64,000 nucleotides of DNA, from assembly GCF_006874475.1 (NCBI RefSeq), contig NZ_VIRM01000003.1, forward strand, positions 239,769 through 303,768, written 5' to 3'. The translations under genes and the position numbers were made by a program. This document shows, one piece after another, positions 54,801-61,679 of the stretch (position 1 is the first letter of the stretch; every line of letters begins with the position of its first letter). The notes under the pieces are model-generated. The model was not told the DNA's origin, did not search any database, and saw only the letters and a program-made list of their open reading frames with translations. This DNA is from Microbispora hainanensis. GTDB lineage: Bacteria > Actinomycetota > Actinomycetes > Streptosporangiales > Streptosporangiaceae.

Positions 54801-54865
54801 CCCACGCGCAAGGCTCAGCCGGCGCGGAGGGCGAGGAAGAGGTCGACGCGGTCGCCCATGGATGA
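51860..54865 (+). CDS. AfsR-like SARP-NTPase-TPR transcriptional regulator
   Basis: 1001 residues. wHTH at 10-95 (SVYTYVAGLRRLLEPERG), BTAD at 100-250 (LRERARELQMLALYRCGRQAEAL), NTPase from 290 with P-loop TGTAGAGKSTLSV and LIVLDDASGP, winged helix and about six TPR hairpins from 700. Members activate secondary-metabolism genes and use ATP/TPR control of DNA binding. Closely related to the frameshifted gene just upstream, so a tandem duplicate. ATG 51860 has GGAGGGACAGG upstream. Its last codons, with six-residue repeats (GSAGTE, GSAGAE), overlap the 3' end of the convergent PucR gene by 51 bases. Confidence 0.92.
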   Translation: MSMETAHGEVDRGRLRLRVLGPVTAWLEDRQVNLGPPLQRAALWVLAAQAGRLVTKDRLVGALWGAAAPKTAEQSVYTYVAGLRRLLEPERGRRGPFTLLAQSANGYSLARDGCRTDAEDFEQRLAEARRFQAEQDLPAWLRELEAGLGLWGGTALGGLPGPFCEAERTRLESMRQTAREDRADALLRLGRHQEALDALAGLTVEAPLRERARELQMLALYRCGRQAEALEVFHDARRLLAEHLGVDPGASLRRAYELILRADPSLAAAPSAAAVTAPGEVVRPRQLPRDPQIFVGRAETLVRLRALLAPWDGGDPQAVVAVTGTAGAGKSTLSVHAAHAVSDHYPDGQLYLNLLGATPGVGRLNPLDLLGRLLRGLGVRPEAVPSDQDEAAAMLRDRLAGRHTLIVLDDASGPDQVRPLLGLPAGNALLVTSRESFAAADDCVQLVLGRMQRSESVAMLAKLAGAERIAADPAAAAELADLCGRLPLALRLAAARLMENRHTSLAEVNARLRDERRALHELESGDLAVRTSLQLSHDVLAGSGHEPDRAAAAALCRLGVLRTPDITPEVVAALLDVPRDAAERAVARLVRANLAEPGEHRRFRLHDLVRLFAMELAERRLSERDREDALDRVIGLYGTTVRLAMRLIDPHRVHPPHEFATCEPFALTGGVDASAWLERERPNVLAVASQAMASRNPCLARSGAHLAFSCHWPLVYSGHHPEIVTLSRQALEVGGRLDDQGISALAHGYLAQGLDHIGRFEEAVRHQRAEVALRRTIGDPFSRMRALGNLAVMLNSLKVHEEALSSAREQLRIAREIGAAVGERHALVCVGSAHLGLGDVAAARAACAEMMALAEEAGDALHRADALMCMAEVHLVQDDPRSGAMLYEEALVLMRESRFRGMEPRCLGRLGQVERLMGRFDRARAYLRETLAVAQECGAGYWADFAREELALLGESPHDGPSRTADGSARAEGSAGTEGTAHAQGSAGAEGEEEVDAVAHG
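54758..54829. repeat. Four tandem 18-bp units shared by the 3' ends of two convergent genes
   Basis: Units start at 54758, 54776, 54794 and 54812 and begin GGCTCAGCCGGC or variants. Read on the plus strand they encode six-residue repeats at the SARP C-terminus. On the minus strand the last unit contains the PucR stop (TCA at 54815), and the second unit repeats the same TCA. Confidence 0.85.
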
Positions 54866-56338
54866 CAGGTCCTTGCCCGTGAGCTCCTCGACCCGCCTGA
54901 TCCGGTAGCGCACCGTGTTGACGTGCACGTGCAGCCGCTCGGCGCAGGCGTTCCACGATCCGGTGCAGTCGAGGAACGCGCCGAGCGTGCGCACCAGTTC
55001 GGCCCCGTGCCGCCGGTCGTAGTCGAACAACGGCCCGAGCAGCCTCTCGGCGAACGACGACCGCACGTCGCCGGGCACGGTCGCCAGCAGCAGCGCGTGG
55101 GTGTAGATCTCGTCGCTGGTGACCACTCCCCCGCCACGCGCCTCGGCCATCCGCCGGGCGTGGCCCGCCTCCTCCACCCCGCCCCGGATGGCCTGCGGCC
55201 CGGTCAGCGCGCCGCTCAGCCCGGCCGACACCGTGATCGAGGACAGCCCGGCGGCGAGCACCGCCGTACGGGCGCGCAGCAGAGCCGCGAGCGCGTCGCG
55301 GTCGCCCCAGGGAGTGTCGCGGCGCAGGGGGACCAGCGCGACCGACGCGTCGGCGCCCGCGGCGGCCACCACTTCGCGGTCGAGCAGCTCCTCCACCACC
55401 TGACCGCCCAGCAGGGCGGGGTCCGGGCCGTCCTGCGCCCCGCGCCTGTTCGCCGTGGCGGTGACCACCGCGTACGGCTCGGCCGGGTCGATGCCGCACG
55501 TCCGCAGCCGGGCCGACAGCTCCGCGAGGTCGCCGCCCGCGCAGGCCAGGGCGATGAGCTGCTCGGCCAGCCGGCGTTCGACCCGGCGGCCCTCCTCCGC
55601 CCGCGTCCGCTCCATCGCGACGCACGCCGCCAGCTCGTAGCCGAGCTCCACGTCGACCTCGCCCCGGCAGACCAGGGCCCAGCCCGCGGCCCGGTGCGAT
55701 CGGCCGACGGCGAAGATCGTGAACGGCCCGCCGCGGTCGGCGACGACCGGCAGGCGGACGGCGGCGAGGTAGTCGCGGGCCAGCCGTACGGCCCGCTCCT
55801 TCGGCAGGTCGCCCGCGACGACCGCGCCGCAGGCGGACACGACGGCGGCGGTGACGCCGAGCTCGGCTTCGACCAGGGCGAACAGCTCGGCGAGCCCGGC
55901 CCCCTCGGCCACCGCGGCGACGATTCTGCGGTGCCGCCCGAGCGCGCCGCGCAGGTCGCCCACCTGGGCGGCGGCGACGCGCCTGCCGACGAGCTCGGTG
56001 ACGGCCCCGAACGACACCTCGACGGGCACTTCGAGCAGCGGCAGCCCACGAGCCCGGCACGCCTCCACCAGGTCGGCGGGGACCGTGCCGAGCCGCGCGT
56101 CGCCCGCGCCGAGCGCGGCCACGCCCGCATCGGCCAGGGCGTCCACGAACCGGGCGGAGTCGTCGGGCGACTGGCGCCACATCAGGCCGGTGAGCACCAG
56201 TTCGCCGCCCGACAGGTAGCGCCGGGGATCGGGCAGGTCGGTGATGAGCACGCCCTTGATCTCACGGTCCAGCCCCTCGTCGCCCGTGAGCAGGGTGAGC
56301 CGCAGTTCCGGGGCGGCGAGCAGATCATGCAACAGCAC
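54815..56338 (-). CDS. PucR family transcriptional regulator
   Basis: 507 residues. The N-terminal purine-catabolism domain (LLAAPELRLTLLTGDEGLDREIKG, SGGELVLTG) is followed by a GGDEF-like middle region and a C-terminal HTH (NACAERLHVHVNTVRYRIRRVEELTGKDL). Members activate purine-degradation genes. It is divergent from a xanthine dehydrogenase gene across 119 bases holding a near-perfect palindrome, which fits that role. GTG 56338 has no ribosome site but follows TACGCT by seven bases, so the message may be leaderless. Confidence 0.92.
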   Translation of the reverse strand: MLLHDLLAAPELRLTLLTGDEGLDREIKGVLITDLPDPRRYLSGGELVLTGLMWRQSPDDSARFVDALADAGVAALGAGDARLGTVPADLVEACRARGLPLLEVPVEVSFGAVTELVGRRVAAAQVGDLRGALGRHRRIVAAVAEGAGLAELFALVEAELGVTAAVVSACGAVVAGDLPKERAVRLARDYLAAVRLPVVADRGGPFTIFAVGRSHRAAGWALVCRGEVDVELGYELAACVAMERTRAEEGRRVERRLAEQLIALACAGGDLAELSARLRTCGIDPAEPYAVVTATANRRGAQDGPDPALLGGQVVEELLDREVVAAAGADASVALVPLRRDTPWGDRDALAALLRARTAVLAAGLSSITVSAGLSGALTGPQAIRGGVEEAGHARRMAEARGGGVVTSDEIYTHALLLATVPGDVRSSFAERLLGPLFDYDRRHGAELVRTLGAFLDCTGSWNACAERLHVHVNTVRYRIRRVEELTGKDLSSMGDRVDLFLALRAG

Positions 56339-56352
56339 GAAAGACAGCGTAT

Positions 56353-56368
56353 TTGGAGATATCTACAA
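56353..56368. promoter_or_regulatory. Palindrome in the pucR / xanthine dehydrogenase divergon
   Basis: TTGGAGATATCTACAA matches its own reverse complement at 14 of 16 positions. It lies 15 bases from the PucR start and about 90 bases from the dehydrogenase start; a candidate PucR operator. Confidence 0.5.
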
Positions 56369-56457
56369 GCATCGACTACGGCCGCCCCCGGGTTTCATGG
56401 CCGCGCCGATAGGCCCCGGCCCCGCCCGGTTGTTGTACTACGACCGTGGAGCGGCGT

Positions 56458-58713
56458 ATGGCGACGGAGACGGCGGCGGGCACGGCGATCGGAACGGGGC
56501 GGCGTCCGGGCCTCGGCGAGAGCGCGCCGCGCCCCGACGGCACGCTGAAGGTCACCGGGGAGTTCGCGTACTCCTCTGACCTGTGGCTTGACGGCATGCT
56601 CTGGGGCGCCACGCTGCGCAGCCCGCATCCGTCCGCGTGGATCCGCTCGATCGACGTCGGCCCCGCCCTCGCGATGCCCGGCGTGTTCGCCGTGCTGACC
56701 CACGAGGACGTGCCCGGGGAGAAGTTCTACGGGCTGGAGCGCCACGACCAGCCGGTGCTCGCCGTCGACCAGGTCCGCTACCAGGGTGAACCCGTCGCGA
56801 TCGTGGCCGCCGACCACCCCGAGATCGCGCGCCGCGCCGCCGCCGCGGTCGTCGTGCGCTACGAGGAACGCGAGGCGGTGACCGACCCCCACCGGGCCGC
56901 CTTCGACCCGTCCTGCCCTGCCGTACACCCCGAGGGCAACGTCGTACGGCACCAGCCGGTCAGGCTGGGGAGCACCTTCGAGGCCGAGGTGGTCGTCACC
57001 GGCGAGTACGAGGTCGGCATGCAGGACCAGGCGTTCCTCGGGCCGGAGTCGGGCCTGGCCGTGCCGGCCGAGGACGGCGGGGTGGACCTGTTCGTCGCCA
57101 CCCAGTGGCTGCACGTCGACCAGAACCAGGTGGCGCCGTGCCTGGGCCTGCCGAAGGAGAAGGTGCGGCTGACCCTCGCCGGGGTCGGCGGCGCGTTCGG
57201 CGCCAGGGAGGACCTGTCGATGCAGGTCCACGCCTCGATGCTGGCGCTGCGGACGGGCCGCCCGGTGAAGATGGTCTATGGCCGTGAGGAGTCGTTCTTC
57301 GGCCACGTCCACCGGCATCCGGCGCGGATGCGCTACGAGCACGGCGCCACGGCCGACGGGCGGCTCGTCTACGTCAAGGCGGAGATCCTGCTCGACGGCG
57401 GAGCCTACTGCTCGTCCACCCCGGCGGTGGTGGGCAACGCCGCCTCGCTCGGCGTCGGTCCTTACGAGGTGGGCAACGTCCGGATCGACGCGTACGGCGT
57501 CTACACGAACAACCCGCCCTGCGGCGCCATGCGCGGGTTCGGGGCGGTGCAGGCGTGTTACGCGTACGAGTCGCAGATGGACCGGCTCGCGGCGGCCTGC
57601 GGGCTGTCGCCGGTCGAGATCCGGGTCCGCAACGCGGTGTCGCAGGGGTCGCGCCTGGCCACCGGGCAGGTGATCGACAGCCCCGCGCCGCTCGCGGACA
57701 TGCTGCAGGAGCTGGCCGCGATGCCGCTGCCGCCGGAGCCGGTGGACGAGCGGCCCGACCTGCGCCTCCTGCCGGGCGGCGTCGCGCAGACCACCCACGG
57801 CGAGGGCGTGCGGCGCGGCGTGGGCTACGGCGTCGGCATCAAGAACATCTGCTTCTCCGAGGGCTTCGACGACTACTCGACGGCACGGGTGCGCGTCGAG
57901 CTGGCCGGGGACGAGCCGCACGTGCTCGTGCACACCGCCGCCGCCGAGGTGGGCCAGGGACTCGTCACCATCCAGGAACAGATCGCGCGTACGGAGCTCG
58001 GGATCGCCAGGGTCACCATCGCCCCGGCGGACACCGCGGTCGGCTCGGCCGGGTCCTCCTCTGCCTCACGTCAGTCGTACGTCACCGGCGGGGCGGTCAA
58101 GACGGCGTGCGAGGCGGTGCGGGCGCGCCTCGACACGCTGCGGGCGGCGCATCCGGAGCTGTCGCTGGAGGAGGTGCTGAAGCGGTTCGGGCCGGTCGAG
58201 GAGACGCGGGAGTTCCGCCACCGGCCCACGTTCCCCATGGACCCCCTCACCGGCCAGGGCGACTCCCACACGCAGCTCGCGTTGTGCGTGCACCGGGCCG
58301 TGGTCGACGTGGACGTCGAGCTCGGCCTGGTCAGGGTCGTCGAGCTGGCCGCCGTGCAGGACGTCGGGAAGATCCTCAATCCGGTGGCCCTGGAAGGGCA
58401 GATCCACGGCGGCTCCGCGCAGGGCCTTGGCCTGGCACTGATGGAGGAGATCCAGGTCAGAGACGGCCGGGTGCTCAACCCCTCGTTCACCGACTATCTG
58501 ATCCCCACCATCCTCGACATGCCGCCGATTCGGCTGTCGGTGCTGGAGAACCCCGACCCCCACGCGCCGTACGGCCTGCGGGGCGCGGGCGAGCCGCCCA
58601 CGCTGTCGTCGACCCCGGCGGTGGTCGCGGCGGTCAGGGCCGCGACCGGGCTGGATCTCTCCCGTGTCCCCATCCGGCCCGAGGACATCGCGCTCACGCC
58701 CGTCGCCCGCTGA
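56458..58713 (+). CDS. Xanthine dehydrogenase, molybdopterin-binding subunit
   Basis: 751 residues. LGESAPRPDGTLKVTGEFAYSSDL is the conserved start of the ald/xan_dh N-terminal domain. GVGGAFGAREDLSMQVHA and AMRGFGAVQ contact the molybdenum cofactor; the active-site Glu is in RGAGEPPTLSSTP. The enzyme hydroxylates hypoxanthine and xanthine to urate. It normally works with a 2Fe-2S and an FAD subunit, whose genes are not seen in the window. ATG 56458 has GGAG six bases upstream and is preferred to GTG 56446. Likely controlled by the divergent PucR. Confidence 0.92.
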   Translation: MATETAAGTAIGTGRRPGLGESAPRPDGTLKVTGEFAYSSDLWLDGMLWGATLRSPHPSAWIRSIDVGPALAMPGVFAVLTHEDVPGEKFYGLERHDQPVLAVDQVRYQGEPVAIVAADHPEIARRAAAAVVVRYEEREAVTDPHRAAFDPSCPAVHPEGNVVRHQPVRLGSTFEAEVVVTGEYEVGMQDQAFLGPESGLAVPAEDGGVDLFVATQWLHVDQNQVAPCLGLPKEKVRLTLAGVGGAFGAREDLSMQVHASMLALRTGRPVKMVYGREESFFGHVHRHPARMRYEHGATADGRLVYVKAEILLDGGAYCSSTPAVVGNAASLGVGPYEVGNVRIDAYGVYTNNPPCGAMRGFGAVQACYAYESQMDRLAAACGLSPVEIRVRNAVSQGSRLATGQVIDSPAPLADMLQELAAMPLPPEPVDERPDLRLLPGGVAQTTHGEGVRRGVGYGVGIKNICFSEGFDDYSTARVRVELAGDEPHVLVHTAAAEVGQGLVTIQEQIARTELGIARVTIAPADTAVGSAGSSSASRQSYVTGGAVKTACEAVRARLDTLRAAHPELSLEEVLKRFGPVEETREFRHRPTFPMDPLTGQGDSHTQLALCVHRAVVDVDVELGLVRVVELAAVQDVGKILNPVALEGQIHGGSAQGLGLALMEEIQVRDGRVLNPSFTDYLIPTILDMPPIRLSVLENPDPHAPYGLRGAGEPPTLSSTPAVVAAVRAATGLDLSRVPIRPEDIALTPVAR

Positions 58714-58718
58714 GCCCC

Positions 58719-59465
58719 TCAGTCGGCGATGTAGGTGATGGAGGCCACCTCGTAGCCGCGGCTCTTCGAGCCCCGCACGTGCATGAACATCGCGCCGCCC
58801 TCGTAGGAGTAGGCGCAGCCGTAGCCCTTGGGCTCGGAGCCGCAGCCCTGGAAGAAGTGCTTCACGCCCTTCGGGTCGAACTTGGTGCGGAACAGCGTCT
58901 TGACCGCCGTGGTCGTGGCGACCTCCAGGCCCCGGTTGCGGTCGCCCTTGCGCCAGGCCTCGAACAGGTGCGTGGCCGCGGCGGACGGCTTGACGAGGTG
59001 GCGGGACGCGTAGACCTTCGTGACCTTCCCGCCCGACACGACCATCAGGATGCCGTCGAGCCCGCCCGGAACGCGCACGCTGGTGTGGACGAACCGGCAG
59101 GCGTTGCCCGAGCAGCCCGCGAACGTGTCCGGAGCCCGGAAGGGGTAGGCGAAGAGCGTGGAGACCGCGCCCGCGGTGGCGACCCGTGCGGCCGCGTGGC
59201 GGTCCGCGCGCAGCCACGCGCGGAACAGCTTCTTGGCGACCGTCGCCGGTGCGGGCGTGCCGTGCGCGGACGCCCTGACGGGGGCCTGCACAGGGGTGTG
59301 CGCGGTGGCGGGCGCGGTGGCGGGCGCGGTGGCGGGCGCGGTGGCGGGTGTGGTGATGTGCGTGGTGTGCGCGAGAGCCGGGGCGGCGGCGAGCAGGGAG
59401 GCGGGAACCAGGAACGCGGCGGTCGCGGCCGTGGCGGCTGCGCCTCGCAACCATCGTGCTGACAT
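58719..59465 (-). CDS. Secreted protein with internally duplicated Cys-containing domain
   Basis: 248 residues. Signal peptide ending APALA-H, then a Thr/Ala/Pro linker built from 12-bp DNA repeats, then two homologous halves: AKKLFRAWLRADRHAAARVAT with CSGNACRFVH, and ATHLFEAWRKGDRNRGLEVAT with CGSEPKGYGC. Each half has a Cys pair likely to form a disulfide outside the cell. No named family is recognised. It converges on the dehydrogenase gene with five bases between stops, and no partner gene is evident. Confidence 0.7.
   Translation of the reverse strand: MSARWLRGAAATAATAAFLVPASLLAAAPALAHTTHITTPATAPATAPATAPATAHTPVQAPVRASAHGTPAPATVAKKLFRAWLRADRHAAARVATAGAVSTLFAYPFRAPDTFAGCSGNACRFVHTSVRVPGGLDGILMVVSGGKVTKVYASRHLVKPSAAATHLFEAWRKGDRNRGLEVATTTAVKTLFRTKFDPKGVKHFFQGCGSEPKGYGCAYSYEGGAMFMHVRGSKSRGYEVASITYIAD
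59300..59352. repeat. Tandem 12-bp repeat encoding the secreted protein linker
   Basis: GCGGTGGCGGGC-type units occur about four times in succession on the plus strand, giving repeated TPATAPAT-like residues on the minus strand. Confidence 0.8.
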
Positions 59466-59752
59466 GCGCCGTACGCTACGGGGCTCTGCTTGCACCCGGA
59501 TTGACCCCGGCTTGCACCGGCCGCCCGCCGCCCTCCCGGCGGCTCTCTGTGCCCGTCACCGGTCTTCTCCAGGGCTGGGCGGGGCGATCACCTCCGCTTC
59601 GGGACGAGGACGGTCACCGGGGTCCGCCCGCCGCCGGGGCCCCGTACGGCGGGCACCGGAGTGAGCGATCGTCGCGGCCTCGGCTTGGAGGCCCAGAAGT
59701 CTGACCTTCCTGCTACCAGCCCAGAAGTGAATCTCTGGCCTACCTTGCGCCC

Positions 59753-59938
59753 ATGAGTCTCCAACGAGCCGACTTCTACGCGGCCAAAGCCGACCACTAC
59801 ATCGCAGGCACCTACGACGGGAGTGACGGAGATCGCATCGCTCGCGCGATCGCCGCGCAGGCATCCGCCACGCTTGCCGTTGCTTCTGCTCTCCAAGAGG
59901 TCGCTGAAGCGCTGAGATCCATTGCAGAAGGCCAGTGA
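59753..59938 (+). CDS. Small acidic helical protein
   Basis: 61 residues, SLQRADFYAAKADHYIAG at the start and a C-terminal amphipathic helix with ATLAVASALQEVAEALRSI. I do not recognise a named function. TACCTT stands six bases before ATG 59753 and there is no ribosome site, which suggests a leaderless message. Two copies of CCCAGAAGT lie 28 bases apart upstream (59692 and 59720). The next small gene has a similar C-terminal helix, so the two are probably diverged paralogues. Confidence 0.6.
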   Translation: MSLQRADFYAAKADHYIAGTYDGSDGDRIARAIAAQASATLAVASALQEVAEALRSIAEGQ

Positions 59939-60033
59939 CGCCCGTCGTCACTGCAATGCCTGGGTGTGGGCTCGCTCGGGTGGTGGGCGGGGCCGTGTTC
60001 TCCTGGATTCATCCCTTCGACGACAGGATGACG

Positions 60034-60195
60034 ATGAGCGACAACTACATGATCGGTCCCGGCGCCCATGAGAACGCCGCCGCTAATTGCCTGGCCGACA
60101 AGAAGACCGAGGAGGCGAAGGTGTACGCGATCCTCGCGCTGGCCTCTGCGGTCAACCGCCTGGCGGAGGCGCAAGAGGCCATCGCGAACGCCTGA
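60034..60195 (+). CDS. Small helical protein, paralogue of the preceding gene
   Basis: 53 residues: SDNYMIGPGAHENAAANCLA, then KVYAILALASAVNRLAEAQEAI. The C-terminal helix aligns with that of the protein at 59753. ATG 60034 or the in-frame ATG at 60028 may start it; ACAGG precedes both. A single Cys. Gene order with the ribbon-helix-helix-like gene 28 bases downstream suggests one transcript. Function unknown. Confidence 0.55.
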   Translation: MSDNYMIGPGAHENAAANCLADKKTEEAKVYAILALASAVNRLAEAQEAIANA

Positions 60196-60223
60196 GCCTC
60201 GGCTGCCAAGAAGTCAGGACGCC

Positions 60224-60505
60224 ATGGCGGCACGAGACCGTGACGTCACGACGCCACGAAAGACGACCCGGTCACGGCCCCAAGCAAGGTCCCGCCGGGG
60301 TGCGCCGGCGGTCGCCGACGCGGTCGCGCTGACTGTCAGGTTCGACCCGGACGAGTACACCGAGATTGACGAGTGGCTCCTGTCGCTGCGCAGGGAGCTG
60401 GGGCGGACCAAGCTCGACAAGTCCGAGGTTGTGCGCGCGCTCCTCCAGGCCGCTCGGGAGCGGGCCGACGTCCGCCGGGCACTGCTCGGCATCTTGAAGG
60501 CGTGA
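60224..60505 (+). CDS. Ribbon-helix-helix-like DNA-binding protein
   Basis: 93 residues. The N-terminal 30 are basic and likely flexible (TTPRKTTRSRPQARSRRG). The C-terminal 60 have a strand-helix-helix pattern: ALTVRFDPDEYTEIDEWLLSLRREL then LDKSEVVRALLQAARERADV, close to RHH partition/copy-control or antitoxin proteins. AGGA precedes ATG 60224. The gene begins with and is followed by the same 19-bp palindrome-bearing repeat (60239 and 60517), its likely binding sites. No ParA or toxin gene is adjacent. Confidence 0.65.
   Translation: MAARDRDVTTPRKTTRSRPQARSRRGAPAVADAVALTVRFDPDEYTEIDEWLLSLRRELGRTKLDKSEVVRALLQAARERADVRRALLGILKA
60239..60257. repeat. 19-bp direct repeat with palindrome, copy 1
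   Basis: CGTGACGTCACG, a perfect palindrome, followed by ACGCCAC. It lies inside the first codons of the ribbon-helix-helix-like gene. The identical 19 bases recur 278 bp downstream. Confidence 0.85.
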
Positions 60506-60516
60506 AGCCATGAAGT

Positions 60517-60535
60517 CGTGACGTCACGACGCCAC
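60517..60535. repeat. 19-bp direct repeat with palindrome, copy 2
   Basis: Same CGTGACGTCACG core plus ACGCCAC; here the palindrome extends to 16 bp (GTCGTGACGTCACGAC, 60515-60530). It lies 12 bases after the stop codon of the ribbon-helix-helix-like gene. Confidence 0.85.
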
Positions 60536-60576
60536 AGCGGCGAAGCAAGATATGCATAAGCCCTGGATACGCAGAC

Positions 60577-60699
60577 ATACGAGCGGCGCTCGGCTTCTTG
60601 GTCCAGGCCGTGGCGGGCACTCGGGCTGTCGGGGTCCTCTTCCACTTTCTGCCGGATCCGGGCGAGGGCCGCCTTGTCCCATGGGGTGTGTTTGGCCAT
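60577..60699 (-). pseudogene. Truncated paralogue of the small protein at 61322
   Basis: From ATG 60699 the frame reads MAKHTPWDKAALARIRQ, then EEDPDSPSARHGLDQEAERRS, matching the protein at 61322 for about 41 residues. After that the frame stays open to 60214 but only as antisense of the ribbon-helix-helix-like gene, without homology, so the original 3' end appears lost. The short upstream sequence (GGGTACCTCC before the ATG) also matches its paralogue. Confidence 0.6.
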
Positions 60700-60771
60700 G
60701 TCCGGGAGGTACCCTGCAGGGCGCTCCCCCTGACGGCCTAATGGCCGGTTCGTCACTTTCGCCAATGTAAA

Positions 60772-61064
60772 TTAGCAGAAGTCACGTATGCATGTTTCGG
60801 GTGCTTTGCCCTGATTTCGGGGGCGCTTGAGTGTGACGTTCGTCACGCCATTTCGTGCGTTTTCGTTCCACTGCGTTCGGGTGCGTACCACTGCGTCTCA
60901 CTGCGTCTCGCACGCTGCCGCTTGCTACATGTGACCTGTCGGTCCCGGAGGCTACTCTTCTGCCTGTCGCGCTCGCGTGACCATCAGCGGTCGGTCCGGC
61001 CTATAGGGGATCGACCGCCAGGCCCCGGTCCCCCTACGGAGATGTGGCCAGAGGAGAGACCTTG
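60772..61064. other. Gene-free interval with short repeats and a dyad
   Basis: AT-richer than its surroundings. GTGACG-N2-CGTCAC lies at 60833-60846, and ACTGCGT occurs three times around 60870-60910. It probably contains the promoter of the 38-codon gene at 61065; no reading frame was supported. Confidence 0.55.
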
Positions 61065-61181
61065 ATGGTTACCCGACGACGACGCAAGAAGCTGCCAGGC
61101 CCCGGCGATTGGGCCCCGCTCGCGATCCGGGCGGTACTGATCGCGGTGGACTGGTGGCTGAACGGCAGCGGGCCTAGGTAG
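61065..61181 (+). CDS. Small basic-hydrophobic protein
   Basis: 38 codons starting VTRRRRKKLPGPGDW, followed by a hydrophobic helix LAIRAVLIAVDWWL and a short tail. GGAGAG lies nine to ten bases before ATG 61065, and an intrinsic-type hairpin with TTTT follows 35 bases after the stop. The basic start and Trp-containing helix suggest a membrane-interacting peptide, for example a toxin-like or spore/phage-type small protein, but this is only inference from composition. Confidence 0.55.
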   Translation: MVTRRRRKKLPGPGDWAPLAIRAVLIAVDWWLNGSGPR

Positions 61182-61216
61182 GTACCCACCTAACCCAGGC
61201 CCGCAACGCGCACAAC

Positions 61217-61255
61217 GGGCTCCGGTTCTCCTCGCGACGGGACCGGGGCCCTTTT
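61217..61255 (+). terminator. Intrinsic terminator after the small gene
   Basis: GGGC-T-CCGGT pairs with ACCGG-G-GCCC around a 15-base loop and is followed by TTTT. Confidence 0.75.
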
Positions 61256-61321
61256 GCGTCTGCCGCAAGGGTAACGATTCCCTCCGACGAATTCACCGGC
61301 GGTCCGCCGTGCCAGCGGTTC

Positions 61322-61501
61322 TCAGCGCTCTTCGTCGTCCTGGTCCTCATCGGCGGTGCGCTGTTCGTGCTCGTTCTGGTCCGCCTGTGACTGTGCCTCC
61401 CGGTCGAGGTGGTCTCGGGCGCTTGGGCTGCTGGGGTCCTTCGCCGCCGCCCGCTGCACCCGGGCGGCGGCTTCCTTGTCCCACGCAGTGTGTTTGGCCA
61501 T
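61322..61501 (-). CDS. Small hydrophilic protein with repeated Ala/Arg/Gln motif
   Basis: 59 residues: MAKHTAWDKEAAARVQRAAAK, then SSPSARDHLDREAQSQADQNEHEQRTADED. The EAAARVQ-AAAK segment followed by a second Arg-Glu-Ala-Gln helix resembles short SMP-like repeats (seed-maturation type) seen in small actinobacterial proteins; this is a weak likeness. Very acidic and Asp/Glu-rich C-terminus. No ribosome site precedes ATG 61501, but TATCT lies close upstream, as in the truncated copy at 60577-60699. Confidence 0.6.
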   Translation of the reverse strand: MAKHTAWDKEAAARVQRAAAKDPSSPSARDHLDREAQSQADQNEHEQRTADEDQDDEER

Positions 61502-61679
61502 GTGGGGGGAGATACCCGCCCGTGTCTCCGGACAACTGCTCGCGGCCACGTAGCGGACCGCCTTGATGGTGTACAGAAAAGTTGCATTGGATCTTGCCGG
61601 GCGGACTTCTTCCGGAGGGCGTCCGCACGTACGGACGGCAAAAGGTGCCCTTTCCTACTAACTTGCTCCGGCGCTTAGG

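Noticed and set aside
46650..54865. Edge of a secondary-metabolite gene cluster
   Set aside because: SARP-type regulators often control such clusters, but no biosynthetic genes such as PKS, NRPS or RiPP enzymes are adjacent within the window.
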